A stretch of DNA of 64,000 bases from Aestuariibaculum lutulentum (GCF_032926325.1 NZ_CP136709.1:1401501-1465500); one strand, 5' to 3'. Positions 26,414-35,400 are shown, counted from the first letter of the stretch. Notes: generated by a model from the sequence alone, not told the origin. Numbers and translations are program-made.

Positions 26414-26441
26414 CAGTATATTTTACTTTAATACATAAACA

Positions 26442-26876
26442 ATGAATATTTCTATAGGAAACGATCACGCTGGAACTGATTATAAATTCGCTATCGTAAA
26501 GCATTTAGAATCAAAAGGCTATACTGTAAAAAACTATGGTACAGATAGTAATGATAGTGTAGATTACGCCGATTTTGTTCACCCGGTAGCTACCGATGTT
26601 GAAAACAAAGATGCCGATTTCGGAATCTTAATTTGTGGTAGTGCTAATGGTGTGGCTATGACTGCTAATAAACATCAAAAAATACGTGCTGGTTTATGTT
26701 GGAATAAAGAGATTGTACATTTAATTCGTAGTCATAATAATGCGAACATATTATGTATACCTGCCAGATTTACGGCGATTCAACAAGCTATTGAAATGGT
26801 AGATGTCTTTTTAAATACAGAATTTGAAGGTGGTAGACACCAAACCCGTATAGATAAAATTCCTTTATCTTGTTAA
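26442..26876 (+). CDS. rpiB: Ribose-5-phosphate isomerase B family protein
   Basis: 144 residues, the usual length for RpiB/LacAB. The N-terminal GNDHAGTDYK is the substrate-binding loop. Cys65 in ICGSANGVAMTANK is the catalytic position of the CGTGIG-type loop; here the loop is CGSANG, as in the Bacteroidota form. The RSHNNANILCIPAR stretch matches the other half of the active site. It interconverts ribose 5-phosphate and ribulose 5-phosphate in the pentose phosphate pathway. Its stop codon abuts the ATG of the CDF gene, so both are one transcript. Confidence 0.95.
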   Translation: MNISIGNDHAGTDYKFAIVKHLESKGYTVKNYGTDSNDSVDYADFVHPVATDVENKDADFGILICGSANGVAMTANKHQKIRAGLCWNKEIVHLIRSHNNANILCIPARFTAIQQAIEMVDVFLNTEFEGGRHQTRIDKIPLSC

Positions 26877-27794
26877 ATGTCACACGGGCACTCGCATAAC
26901 CACCCACATGTTCATAAAGATTTAAGAGGTCGTAATCTTTTAATATCTATTGTATTAAATATTATTATTACGGCCTCTCAAATTATTGGTGGTTTATTGT
27001 CCGGAAGTTTAGCATTACTAAGTGATGCACTTCATAATTTTAGCGATGTACTCTCATTAGTAGTGAGTTATGTGGCTAATAAACTTTCCAAAAAACAAGC
27101 TTCTATATATAGAACCTTTGGTTATAAGCGTGCTGAAATCTTAGCCGCTTTTATAAATGCCTCCACTTTAATAATTGTTGCTATTCTTTTAATTATTGAA
27201 GCTATTAAACGTTTTCAACAGCCTGAAGAAATCAAAACCGGACTGGTAATCTGGTTATCGTTAATAGCTATTATTGCAAACGGTGCCAGTGTGTTACTTT
27301 TAAAAAAAGATAGCGAATCTAACATGAATATGCGTAGTGCTTATTTACACTTATTAACAGATATGTTAGCAAGTGTTGCTGTGCTAATTGGTGGGTTATT
27401 AATGAAGTTTTACCAGATTTTCTGGGTAGACAGTGCTTTAACATTAGCCATTGCAATCTATCTGATTTATATGGGGTACGATTTATTAAAATCATCTACT
27501 AAAGTATTGATGCTCTTTACTCCAGATCATGTGCCTATTCAAAAAATTGTCGATGAGATTTCAGCTTTTGATGCTATTAAGAATGTACACCATGTACATG
27601 TGTGGCAACTTAATGAAGATGAAGTTCATTTAGAGGCTCACATCGATTTTCACCACGATATTACCCTGTCAGAGTTTGATGAAGTTTTACACAATATAGA
27701 GGATTTAGTGTTGATAAGGTATCACATCAATCATGTTAATATTCAGCCAGAATTCAGAAAATCAGACGATAAGGATATTATTGTACAAGATTAA
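26877..27794 (+). CDS. Cation diffusion facilitator (zinc/cadmium/cobalt efflux)
   Basis: 305 residues. A His-rich N-terminus (MSHGHSHNHPHVHKD) is followed by six membrane segments. The metal site residues are in LLSDALHNFSDVLSL (segment 2) and HLLTDMLASVAVL (segment 5). A C-terminal cytoplasmic dimerisation domain (about 215-295) has VHHVHVWQLNEDEVHLEAH. CDF proteins export Zn(II) or similar ions by proton exchange. The close ZitB/CzcD resemblance suggests zinc. There is no space between its ATG and the rpiB stop. Confidence 0.93.
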   Translation: MSHGHSHNHPHVHKDLRGRNLLISIVLNIIITASQIIGGLLSGSLALLSDALHNFSDVLSLVVSYVANKLSKKQASIYRTFGYKRAEILAAFINASTLIIVAILLIIEAIKRFQQPEEIKTGLVIWLSLIAIIANGASVLLLKKDSESNMNMRSAYLHLLTDMLASVAVLIGGLLMKFYQIFWVDSALTLAIAIYLIYMGYDLLKSSTKVLMLFTPDHVPIQKIVDEISAFDAIKNVHHVHVWQLNEDEVHLEAHIDFHHDITLSEFDEVLHNIEDLVLIRYHINHVNIQPEFRKSDDKDIIVQD

Positions 27795-27847
27795 AATTTT
27801 TAGTATCTTGTTAATAAGTGTTGTAGTTAATTATTAATATCTGAAAT

Positions 27848-28291
27848 ATGCTGCAAATAAAGGTTAAAGCTTTTGATGAATTATCAGTTCACGAGTTATA
27901 CAATATTTTACAATTGCGCTCTGAAGTTTTCGTTGTTGAGCAGAATTGTGTGTATCAGGATGTCGATGGGAAGGATGAAAAAGCCCTTCATATTTTAGGT
28001 TTTAAACACGATAAAATAGTTGCTTATGCACGCATTTTTAAACCTGGAGATTACTTTGAATTTTCGAGTATCGGACGTGTAGTTGTACACTTAAATGAAC
28101 GTGATTTTAAGTATGGATATGATATCATGAAGGCGTCGATTGAGGCGATAAAAACACATTTTAATGAGTCTACAATCCGACTTTCTGCACAACTTTATTT
28201 AAAGAATTTTTATAATAATTTAGGCTTTGTTGAAGTTGGGGAATCGTATTTGGAAGACGATATTCCACATATTGCCATGGTTAGGGAATAA
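27848..28291 (+). CDS. ElaA-type GNAT N-acetyltransferase
   Basis: 147 residues. The N-terminus FDELSVHELYNILQLRSEVF and VEQNCVYQDVDGKDEKALH are diagnostic of the ElaA subgroup, and GRVVVHLNERDFKYGYDIM is the acetyl-CoA binding region. The substrate of ElaA is not established. It is transcribed in the direction of the CDF gene with a gap of 53 bases and converges on the OmpA-like gene with only 7 bases between. Confidence 0.9.
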   Translation: MLQIKVKAFDELSVHELYNILQLRSEVFVVEQNCVYQDVDGKDEKALHILGFKHDKIVAYARIFKPGDYFEFSSIGRVVVHLNERDFKYGYDIMKASIEAIKTHFNESTIRLSAQLYLKNFYNNLGFVEVGESYLEDDIPHIAMVRE

Positions 28292-28298
28292 CTCTTAT

Positions 28299-29183
28299 TT
28301 AATTATTTTCTTCCCTTCTATTAGGTCTGTCATCAATGTAATTAATAACTATTTCAACACGTCTGTCAAATTTAGGATCACCTCCTAAAGGAAATTTTCT
28401 TCGCATTCCTAAATAACGCATACGTTTTTTATCTACGCCTTTTTTAACAAAATAATCGTATACAAATTTAGCTCTGGCGACTGATAAATTACGTTGCTTT
28501 GTTTTACGATCGATGGCATCTCTACTAAATTGTGTACAGCAGACATGACCCTGAATGGTAAAGTAAATTTCTTCACGTTCAACTAAAGCTTCAGCGATAT
28601 CGTTAAGTGTTTTTTTAGACTCTGGATTAATAATACTGTAACCTGTTTTAAATAGAATATTTTCGAAGCGAATTTTATCACCAACCTTTAATTCACCCTT
28701 AATAACTTCGGCTGTTTCCAGTGGCTTTTCTTCTATTGGAATTTCTATTTTTTCCTCTTCTTTTTTTCGAAGTATTGGAGGTTTTGGATTGATAATAATT
28801 TCAACTTTTCGGTTTAAACCTCTAATTTTTGAGACGTTGGTTTCGTTTACAATTTTTAGTAAAACCTCACCTTTTCCATCGACATTAGTGATGACATTTT
28901 CACTTATTTCATGATTAGAAAGCATGGCTTTAATTGCTTCAGCACGTTGCTTTGAAAGTTTCAAATTATAGCTATCGGCTCCAACATCGTCGCAAAATCC
29001 GAAGATGGCTATAGATTCAATGTCTACATCAGCTAAACCAGAAATGAATAGTAATAACCTGTTTTCTTCAGTTGGAATAACTTCATATTTATCCGTATCA
29101 AAATAAACTTCGTGAGTAATATTATTTTGAGAATGGGTGAAGCTACCAAAAAATATAAGTATAAAAGTTATTAGTTTATTCAT
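28299..29183 (-). CDS. Periplasmic protein with two tandem OmpA-like domains
   Basis: 294 residues from the ATG at 29183, which gives a clean signal peptide (KLITFILIFFGSFTHSQ); an ATG at 29195 would add four residues. Two OmpA/MotB peptidoglycan-binding domains lie in tandem: the first has EVYFDTDKYEV and FGFCDDVGADSYNLKLSKQR, the second has NILFKTGYSIINPESKKTL, GHVCCTQFSRDA and NLSVARAKFVYDYF. They are joined by a Lys/Glu/Pro-rich linker. There is no beta-barrel, so the protein is likely soluble or anchored by binding peptidoglycan. Function beyond that is unknown. Confidence 0.85.
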   Translation of the reverse strand: MNKLITFILIFFGSFTHSQNNITHEVYFDTDKYEVIPTEENRLLLFISGLADVDIESIAIFGFCDDVGADSYNLKLSKQRAEAIKAMLSNHEISENVITNVDGKGEVLLKIVNETNVSKIRGLNRKVEIIINPKPPILRKKEEEKIEIPIEEKPLETAEVIKGELKVGDKIRFENILFKTGYSIINPESKKTLNDIAEALVEREEIYFTIQGHVCCTQFSRDAIDRKTKQRNLSVARAKFVYDYFVKKGVDKKRMRYLGMRRKFPLGGDPKFDRRVEIVINYIDDRPNRREENN

Positions 29184-29252
29184 AATCTGCGGCAAATGAC
29201 AGTATTATAAATATACTATTTTTAATGAAGTTTTATAAATATTCCCTAAGAA

Positions 29253-30890
29253 CTAATGCAAATAATCGTTGTAAGTTGATGGATTGTTAAGAATTTCGGT
29301 TGCTTTCTTAATTTTCGTATCATGTGTCTTGTAATAATCGTACAAACCTTCACGATATACGTAACGCTTAACAATCTCTTCTGTTAACTGTTCTAACAAA
29401 TAGGTTTTGTTGGCGTCTATAATACTGGTTTTAGACTTATTTAAATTATCTAGTAGCGTTTTATAATCCTTTTCTATATCGTCGTTTAATTCTTCTTTTG
29501 TAGCGGCTTCTAAAGCTTTATTTAAGGCTTTCTCGGTTTCGGTTTCAAAAGTGAAATTATTAGACTTTAAATAGGTTTTAAAATCGTTAAAATCGGCATC
29601 TGTTAATTTAAAATTATCAACGTTATCGAGTTTATGTTTATAGTAGTAATCGGTAGCGTAATTAAACACTAAATCGTTGTTTACTATAGCACTTGTAATT
29701 GCTGAATTATTTGAAGCATCGAAACTTGCATCTGGGAAAACGCCGCCGCCATCAAAAACTTTTCTGCCGTTTTTGGTTTTGTATTCGTTGTAGTTTTCCT
29801 GTTTAACACGAACTGCTTCACCTTTTTCATTACGGTGCCAATAATCTAAAGCCTGAATACAGCGGCCAGAAGGTGTGTAATATCTTGAAATAGTAATCTT
29901 AACTTGGGTGCCATAAATAAGCTCTTTAGGACGTTGTACAAGGCCTTTACCAAAACTTCTGGAACCAACAATAACAGCACGATCTAAATCCTGTAATGAG
30001 CCTGAAACAATCTCACTTGCCGAGGCACTACCGCCATCGATTAATACCACCAAAGGAATGTCGGTATCAATTGGATTATCCTGAGTGTAATAGGTTTTAT
30101 TATATTTTTTAACCTTCGATTTTGTAGTTACGACCAATTGCCCTTTTGGTACAAACAGGTTTACAATTTTAATAGCTTCATTTAATAATCCACCTGGATT
30201 GCCACGTAAATCTAAAATGATTTTTTGAGCGCCCTGAGCTTTTAAATCACGAAGGGCATAATTAGTTTCAGCTGCCGCTTTTTCATTAAAACGCGATAAA
30301 ACAATATATCCTGTTTTGTTATTAATTAATGAAAAATAAGGCACCGCTTTAATTTCAACTTCAGCGCGATTAATCGTTGCCGTATTGGTTTTTCCCTGAC
30401 GCTTATAAGTCACTTCAACCGAACTTCCGGTAACGCCTCTCAAGAGTTCGCCGGCATCTTCTTTATAATCTGCAATAAGGTTATTACCTACTTTTATAAT
30501 TTCATCACCAGCCTTTAAACCAGCTTTATCAGCTGGATAATCTTTATAAGGTTCTACAATAACCAGTTTATCTTTTAGGGTTTTTACTTTGGCACCAATA
30601 CCTGTATAATCACCCGTATTATTAATTCTTGCAGCTTCAACATCCTGTTCGTTCATGAAGTTGGTATACGGGTCTAAATCGGCTAACATGCTTTTTATTG
30701 CTGTATCCATTAAGTCCCCTGGATTGGTTTCATCAACATAATTCATGTTGAGTTCTTTAAACAGTGTGGTGAAGATTTCAAGCTGTTTTGCAATCTCAAA
30801 AAAATCGTTTTGAAAGGCTGTTGTGGTGAAAAATAAACCACAGGCCAAAACTGGAATAATTATACGTTTTTTAAGTAATTTTTTCATCAT
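29253..30890 (-). CDS. ctpA: C-terminal processing peptidase, family S41 (CtpA/Prc-like)
   Basis: 545 residues. An N-terminal signal or anchor segment (about 9-26) precedes a PDZ domain (about 95-165, GAKVKTLKDKLVIVEPYKD) and the S41 catalytic domain. The serine/lysine dyad lies in GGSASASEIVSG (286-297, with Ser290 by alignment to CtpA) and SFGKGLVQ (Lys315). A C-terminal extension of about 200 residues, rich in Lys, Asn and Asp, is typical of Bacteroidota homologues. It cleaves exported proteins at their C-terminal ends. The start overlaps the rnpA stop by 4 bases (ATGA), so translation is coupled with rnpA. Confidence 0.93.
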   Translation of the reverse strand: MMKKLLKKRIIIPVLACGLFFTTTAFQNDFFEIAKQLEIFTTLFKELNMNYVDETNPGDLMDTAIKSMLADLDPYTNFMNEQDVEAARINNTGDYTGIGAKVKTLKDKLVIVEPYKDYPADKAGLKAGDEIIKVGNNLIADYKEDAGELLRGVTGSSVEVTYKRQGKTNTATINRAEVEIKAVPYFSLINNKTGYIVLSRFNEKAAAETNYALRDLKAQGAQKIILDLRGNPGGLLNEAIKIVNLFVPKGQLVVTTKSKVKKYNKTYYTQDNPIDTDIPLVVLIDGGSASASEIVSGSLQDLDRAVIVGSRSFGKGLVQRPKELIYGTQVKITISRYYTPSGRCIQALDYWHRNEKGEAVRVKQENYNEYKTKNGRKVFDGGGVFPDASFDASNNSAITSAIVNNDLVFNYATDYYYKHKLDNVDNFKLTDADFNDFKTYLKSNNFTFETETEKALNKALEAATKEELNDDIEKDYKTLLDNLNKSKTSIIDANKTYLLEQLTEEIVKRYVYREGLYDYYKTHDTKIKKATEILNNPSTYNDYLH

Positions 30891-31276
30891 GCTTCGTTTT
30901 CAGTTTCAGAAACCTTGTTTAAAAACTTGCTAAACAAGTGCTGCATTCTGTTTTCAATTTGGGATAATGTAGGTTTGTCTTTGCCAATGTACAAAATCAT
31001 AAACGCATATTGTGTAGAAATGTTGTTAAAATATGAAGCCTTATTCAGGCGATAAACTTCTCTAAGTAAACGTTTTATTCTATTGCGGTCTACAGCGGTT
31101 TTAAACTGTCTTTTACTTACAGAAACCCCGGTTTGGGCGTTGATAGGTGTTTCAAAAGTAGTAGGTAGATATACCAAACGCAAGGGATAAGCCGAAACAG
31201 ATTGTCCTTCACTAAAGAGCTGTCCAATCAGCTTTTTACTTTTAAGTTTTTCGTTTTTGTTGTAAGTAAATTTCAA
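30887..31276 (-). CDS. rnpA: Ribonuclease P protein component
   Basis: 129 residues. The RNR signature is intact (VDRNRIKRLLREVYRLNK), together with the start KLKSKKLIGQLFSEG and the ferredoxin-like VSVSKRQFKTAVDR. It is the basic protein that binds RNase P RNA for tRNA 5' maturation. The common neighbours rpmH (upstream) and yidC (downstream) are absent here; the next gene is the S41 protease, overlapping by 4 bases. rnpA often lies near the origin in bacteria, which fits the candidate oriC 5 kb away. Confidence 0.95.
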   Translation of the reverse strand: MKFTYNKNEKLKSKKLIGQLFSEGQSVSAYPLRLVYLPTTFETPINAQTGVSVSKRQFKTAVDRNRIKRLLREVYRLNKASYFNNISTQYAFMILYIGKDKPTLSQIENRMQHLFSKFLNKVSETENEA

Positions 31277-31310
31277 GATGTGTATTTTAATTTTTCAAAG
31301 GTACGGAAAT

Positions 31311-31341
31311 AAAAAAATCACTTAATAAATAAGTGATTTTT
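31311..31341 (-). terminator. Terminator of the DUF3826 gene
   Basis: AAAATCACTTA/TAAGTGATTTT stem with a 5-base loop and T-run, 26 bases past the stop at 31367. Confidence 0.85.
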
Positions 31342-31366
31342 GTAAGTAGTTTTATGACTTTACCTG

Positions 31367-32020
31367 TTATTGATTCCTTGCTTTTTGAGCTTTCATCTTG
31401 TTTACATAAGTTTTATACATCTTGTGCCAGTTGCGACCATTACTGTTTAAATACTGTTCGTTTTTGGTTTTATAGATTTCAAAAATGGCTGAAATTTGTT
31501 TCATACTTTTAAAATCAATGGCCATTTCTCGAGCTTCTTTTAGGTTTTTAATCAGTTCGGCTTCTTCATAAGATTTTAAATAAGGTACAATTTCACGATA
31601 GGCTTTCATGGTGAAATCTAGCTTTCCAATCGTGTATTTATCTAAAATGAATTCTACTTGATTCTCAGTTAAATTAGTATTTAAACCCGTCATTAAATCG
31701 GTGTGAACGCTATCTGGCATAGCAGAATCGGCAATGATAGAGCGGTCTAAATCTGATAATTTTTCTCCGGTTCTTGGGTTAATGCCGGCAGGAACTTCTT
31801 CAAACGAATGACTGTTATGCCAGTTGCGAACGGCTGTTAAATGTGATGTAATTAATGAAGTTACTGTGGTTTCTTTGGTTTCATCACTAAGATTTAATTC
31901 TTTAACCCAGCCACTAGCTTTATCCCATAAACTTTCAGTTTGCGCAAAACCAGAGGTTGAAGATAAAATTAGGGCGATAATTAAGGTTTTAAAGGTTTTT
32001 GTTTTAATTGAATTTAGCAT
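31367..32020 (-). CDS. DUF3826 family secreted protein
   Basis: 217 residues. A signal peptide (1-26, ending SGFAQ) precedes the DUF3826 domain, recognisable from HLTAVRNWHNSHSFEEVPAG, DKYTIGKLDFTMKAY and IFEIYKTKNEQYLNSNGRNW. The family is found in Bacteroidota, often near carbohydrate-degradation genes, and its function is unknown. Here it is a separate transcript between rnpA and thiH with its own terminator. Confidence 0.85.
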   Translation of the reverse strand: MLNSIKTKTFKTLIIALILSSTSGFAQTESLWDKASGWVKELNLSDETKETTVTSLITSHLTAVRNWHNSHSFEEVPAGINPRTGEKLSDLDRSIIADSAMPDSVHTDLMTGLNTNLTENQVEFILDKYTIGKLDFTMKAYREIVPYLKSYEEAELIKNLKEAREMAIDFKSMKQISAIFEIYKTKNEQYLNSNGRNWHKMYKTYVNKMKAQKARNQ

Positions 32021-32081
32021 GCTTTTAGGTTGAAATTTTTAAAAGCATAAAGGTACTTTAATTGTTGTGCAATCTCAAATT

Positions 32082-33194
32082 CTACCATCTGTTTTCCCAA
32101 TCTTTCCAAACAGGTTCCAGACCATTTTCTTGAAGCATTTTTGCAATGACTTCTGTGGAACGCTCATCTGAAATTTCAAATTGCTCTAATGATTGGGGAT
32201 CTATAACATAGCCACCCGGATTGGTTTTAGATTCGGCACTTAATGAGGTGACACCTAAATGCACAATGTGGTTTCTAAAGGTTTCACTTTCGCGCGTACT
32301 CATTGATAATTCCACGTCTTCATCCAACAATCTAAACGCACAAATGGTTTGCACTAAATCGCGATCGGTCATTTCAACTTTAGGTTCTAAACCTCCGCTA
32401 TGTGGTCGTAGACGAGGAAAGGAAATGGAATATTTTGTTTTCCAATAGGTCTTTTGAAGGTATTTTAAGTGCAAGGCTGTAAAGAAACTATCGGCACGCC
32501 AGTCTTCTAATCCGAATAAAGCGCCTAACCCTATTTTATGAATTCCTGCTCGTCCCAAGCGGTCTGGTGTTTCTAATCGGAAATCGAAATTAGATTTTTT
32601 CCCTTTCGGGTGATGCTTTTTATATTCGGCTCTGTGATACGTTTCCTGATACACTAAAACAGCATATAAATTAGCTTGAATTAGTTCTTCATATTCATTT
32701 TGATGCAACGGCTGAACTTCAATGGTAATGTTCGAAAATTGATCTTTAATCAATTCCATCGCATGTTTTATATACGGCACGCCAACGGTTTTATTGGCTT
32801 CACCAGTAACCAAAAGAATATGATCATAACCTTTTTCTTTTAGGAAAGAAACCTCCTTTAAAATTTCGGCATCGGTTAATGTTCTTCGCGGAATTTTATT
32901 GGTCATACTAAAACCGCAATACGTGCAAATGTTTTGACATTCGTTACTTAAATACATAGGCACATACATTTGAATGGTATTTCCAAAACGCTTTTTAGTA
33001 ATCAACCTGCTTTGCTGTGCCATTTGTTCTAAATATGGTTTAGCTGCAAGTGAAATCAGGGCTTTAAAATCTTCTAAATCGCGTTTGGTTTTTTCCAGTG
33101 CAAACTCCACATCCTGAGCTGTTTTAGCGTTAATACTTGCTAGAGTATCATCCCAGTTATAAGTATCAAAAATGCTTTGAAATGAAGTGTTCAT
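32082..33194 (-). CDS. thiH: 2-iminoacetate synthase (tyrosine lyase) of thiamine biosynthesis
   Basis: 370 residues. It is a radical SAM enzyme that cleaves tyrosine to give dehydroglycine for the thiazole ring. The cluster motif is CQNICTYC (Cys86, Cys90, Cys93), near the N-terminus as in ThiH, and the C-terminal ThiH-type region SLSAESKTNPGGYVIDP is present. It is the last gene of the thi operon; thiG starts 7 bases upstream of it. No thiF follows. Confidence 0.95.
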   Translation of the reverse strand: MNTSFQSIFDTYNWDDTLASINAKTAQDVEFALEKTKRDLEDFKALISLAAKPYLEQMAQQSRLITKKRFGNTIQMYVPMYLSNECQNICTYCGFSMTNKIPRRTLTDAEILKEVSFLKEKGYDHILLVTGEANKTVGVPYIKHAMELIKDQFSNITIEVQPLHQNEYEELIQANLYAVLVYQETYHRAEYKKHHPKGKKSNFDFRLETPDRLGRAGIHKIGLGALFGLEDWRADSFFTALHLKYLQKTYWKTKYSISFPRLRPHSGGLEPKVEMTDRDLVQTICAFRLLDEDVELSMSTRESETFRNHIVHLGVTSLSAESKTNPGGYVIDPQSLEQFEISDERSTEVIAKMLQENGLEPVWKDWENRW

Positions 33195-33201
33195 GATAAT
33201 T

Positions 33202-33972
33202 TTAGCTTAAAAAACTGGTTAATGGGCTACTGGCTTCAGCGTGCTGTTTTACCGAAGCCAGTTTCGCATTGTAAGCCATACGTCCGGCTTCAACAGCCAT
33301 TTTAAAGGCTTTAGCCATTGCTACCGGATTTTTCGAAACAGCAATAGCGGTATTTACTAAAACAGCATCGGCGCCTAATTCCATGGCGAAAGCGGCGTGC
33401 GACGGACTCCCAATTCCGGCATCAACAATTACCGGAATATTGCTTTGCTCGATAATAATTTCTAAGAAATCCAATGTTTTTAAACCTTTATTAGTACCAA
33501 TCGGCGCTCCTAAAGGCATCACACATTGTGTGCCTACCTCTTCTAATCGTTTGCATAAAACCGGATCGGCGTGAATGTATGGCATCACTACAAATCCTAA
33601 TTTTACCAATTCTTCGGCGGCTTTTAAAGTTTCAATAGGATCGGGTAATAAGTATTTTGGGTCTGGATGAATTTCTAATTTAATCCAGTTGGTTTCTAAA
33701 GCTTCTCGTGCCAATTGTGCGGCAAAAACCGCTTCTTTAGCATCGCGAACGCCCGACGTATTTGGCAATAAATTAATATGTGGACGCATGATGCTTTTTA
33801 GCATTTTGTCCTGTTCATTATTCACATCTACGCGTTTTAGTGCCACAGTAATCAGTTCGCTTTCGCTGGCTATTAAAGCATCAGACATGAGTTGATTGGA
33901 ACTGAATTTTCCCGTTCCGGTGAATAATCTGGAGTGAAAAGTTTTATCGGCTATAGTAAGTAAATCGTTCAT
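33202..33972 (-). CDS. thiG: Thiazole synthase
   Basis: 256 residues. It builds thiazole phosphate from DXP, dehydroglycine and ThiS thiocarboxylate. The Schiff-base lysine is Lys98 in NWIKLEIHPDPKYLLPD. Other signatures are VMPLGAPIGTNKGL, VDAGIGSPSHAAFAMELGAD and VNTAIA. It fills the centre of the operon between thiE (2-base gap) and thiH (7-base gap). Confidence 0.96.
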   Translation of the reverse strand: MNDLLTIADKTFHSRLFTGTGKFSSNQLMSDALIASESELITVALKRVDVNNEQDKMLKSIMRPHINLLPNTSGVRDAKEAVFAAQLAREALETNWIKLEIHPDPKYLLPDPIETLKAAEELVKLGFVVMPYIHADPVLCKRLEEVGTQCVMPLGAPIGTNKGLKTLDFLEIIIEQSNIPVIVDAGIGSPSHAAFAMELGADAVLVNTAIAVSKNPVAMAKAFKMAVEAGRMAYNAKLASVKQHAEASSPLTSFLS

Positions 33973-33974
33973 AA

Positions 33975-34616
33975 TTAAAAAGTGTGTCGTTGTTCAAAAG
34001 TTGCTGATGCGTTTAGTAACTTGTTGAACGTTTGAATGTTATTGAAATTTCCTGTAATAGCACCAGACATAGCAATACCGTAAATGCCGGTTTGTAAAAG
34101 TTCTGGAATATCCTGTTCAATAATACCACCAATGGCAATTATTGGAGTTTCAGATTGCAGTTGACTAAGGATGGATTGATAACTTTCTAAGCCTAATATC
34201 GGACTTAAATTGTCTTTGGTTTTGGTAAATCTGAAAGGACCTAAACCAATATAATCGACCTTTTTACTTAATAAAATCTGGCAATCTTCAAGGGTATTTG
34301 CGGTGCCTCCAATCATAAACCATTTTCCTAAATACTCGCGGGCTTCCAGAGGACAAGCATCAGTTTTTCCTAAGTGAACCCCATCGGCATTCACGATTTT
34401 TGCTACTTTATAATGGTCGTTTATAATGAGTCGCGTTTGAAAATGGCCTGTTATTTCCCGTGCTTTTTCGGCAGTTTTTAAAAGTGTATTTTCGTCTCTA
34501 TTTTTTAGACGAAGCTGTACCAGTTCGGCACCGTAAATACATGCCTTTTGAATATTTTCAAGATGTTCTTCAGGCGTATTTCCTTGTGATATATAGTGTA
34601 ATTTAGGGATATTCAT
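33975..34616 (-). CDS. thiE: Thiamine-phosphate synthase
   Basis: 213 residues from the ATG at 34616 (MNIPKLHYIS), which lies 4 bases after the thiD stop; an ATG at 34652 inside thiD gives a longer start that lacks similarity and is not used. It couples HMP pyrophosphate and thiazole phosphate. Motifs are VQLRLKN, INDHYKVAKIVNADGVHLGK, YIGLGPFRFTKTK and AIGGI, the complete ThiE set. Confidence 0.94.
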   Translation of the reverse strand: MNIPKLHYISQGNTPEEHLENIQKACIYGAELVQLRLKNRDENTLLKTAEKAREITGHFQTRLIINDHYKVAKIVNADGVHLGKTDACPLEAREYLGKWFMIGGTANTLEDCQILLSKKVDYIGLGPFRFTKTKDNLSPILGLESYQSILSQLQSETPIIAIGGIIEQDIPELLQTGIYGIAMSGAITGNFNNIQTFNKLLNASATFEQRHTF

Positions 34617-34620
34617 AGTG

Positions 34621-35388
34621 TTATTTTTGTGTTTGATAAGTGTGAGAGCCAAGTAAACCAGTGTTAGAATTTAGGAATCGTTCGGTGTAATATTTTGCGA
34701 GTTTTGAAGCGTCTTCTAAAGAAAAGTCTAAAGCCAAATTTGAAGCTAAAGCTGACGATAATACACAACCGCTGCCATGTTTTTCTGAAATAGTTTCTGT
34801 ATTTGGCGGAATATTTACCATAACAATGCGGTTATAATATAGTTCGTCCCATCCTTTTTTATCCTCACGATGGCCACCTTTTAGGTAGATATTTGTTAAG
34901 GAAGAAATATGTTCTATCGTGTTCTGAATGTTTAATTCGGGATATAAATATTTAATTTCATCATAATTTGGCGTGATAATATCGCAATACTTCCAAATAG
35001 AATTTAAGGTATTTTGATGCGTTTTAGAATGAAAATCGAAACCTGAACTGGCTTTTAAAATAGGGTCTAAAACAATTTTTATGTCAGGGTTTAGCTGCTT
35101 TAATTGCTTTAAAATATCTAAAAGAATGTCCCAAGATTCTACAATGCCAATTTTAACAACTGATATTTCAAAACGTTCAAATAAGGTTTCAATTTGAGCT
35201 GAAATAATCTCAGGATTTGTCCAGATACATTGTTTGAAATCCACATCATTTTGAACAGTAATAGCGGTACAAACCGATAATCCGTAAAGATTATGTGCTT
35301 CAAAAGTCTTGATATCCTGACTGAGTCCTGCCCCGCTACTCGGGTCGAAACCAGCAATAGATAATATGTATTTTTTGTCGTTTTGCAT
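34621..35388 (-). CDS. thiD: Hydroxymethylpyrimidine/phosphomethylpyrimidine kinase
   Basis: 255 residues from the ATG at 35388 (MQNDKKYILSIAGFDPSSGAG). The in-frame ATG at 35421 lies in a palindromic intergenic repeat and is rejected. It phosphorylates HMP twice. Motifs are SIAGFDPSSGAGLSQDIKTF, VLDPILKASSG, TPNYDEIKYL and HGSGCVLSSALASNLA (anion hole). It is part of the thi operon. Confidence 0.94.
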   Translation of the reverse strand: MQNDKKYILSIAGFDPSSGAGLSQDIKTFEAHNLYGLSVCTAITVQNDVDFKQCIWTNPEIISAQIETLFERFEISVVKIGIVESWDILLDILKQLKQLNPDIKIVLDPILKASSGFDFHSKTHQNTLNSIWKYCDIITPNYDEIKYLYPELNIQNTIEHISSLTNIYLKGGHREDKKGWDELYYNRIVMVNIPPNTETISEKHGSGCVLSSALASNLALDFSLEDASKLAKYYTERFLNSNTGLLGSHTYQTQK

Positions 35389-35400
35389 AAAATGATTGTC

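Larger units (their letters stand above)
25662..26441. other. oriC: Candidate chromosomal replication origin: gene-free A+T-rich region with DnaA box
   Basis: 780 bases with no coding frame, between the divergent genes rnr and rpiB. It contains one perfect DnaA box TTATCCACA (25957-25965) and one with a single mismatch on the other strand (26162-26170). A palindrome AACAGCTGTT is at 26156-26165. Two 10-base tandem copies of GTATTAACAC/A lie at 26339-26358, and an inverted repeat TATTAACA-3-TGTTAATA at 26350-26368. There are several long A- or T-runs and a repeated element (26011-26030 resembles 26219-26240). Function as origin is inference; a large double promoter region is the alternative. 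Confidence 0.45.

Noticed and set aside
34617..34652. Longer thiE start at ATG 34652
   Set aside because: Overlaps thiD by 32 bases and adds 12 residues (MALTLIKHKNNT) without family similarity.
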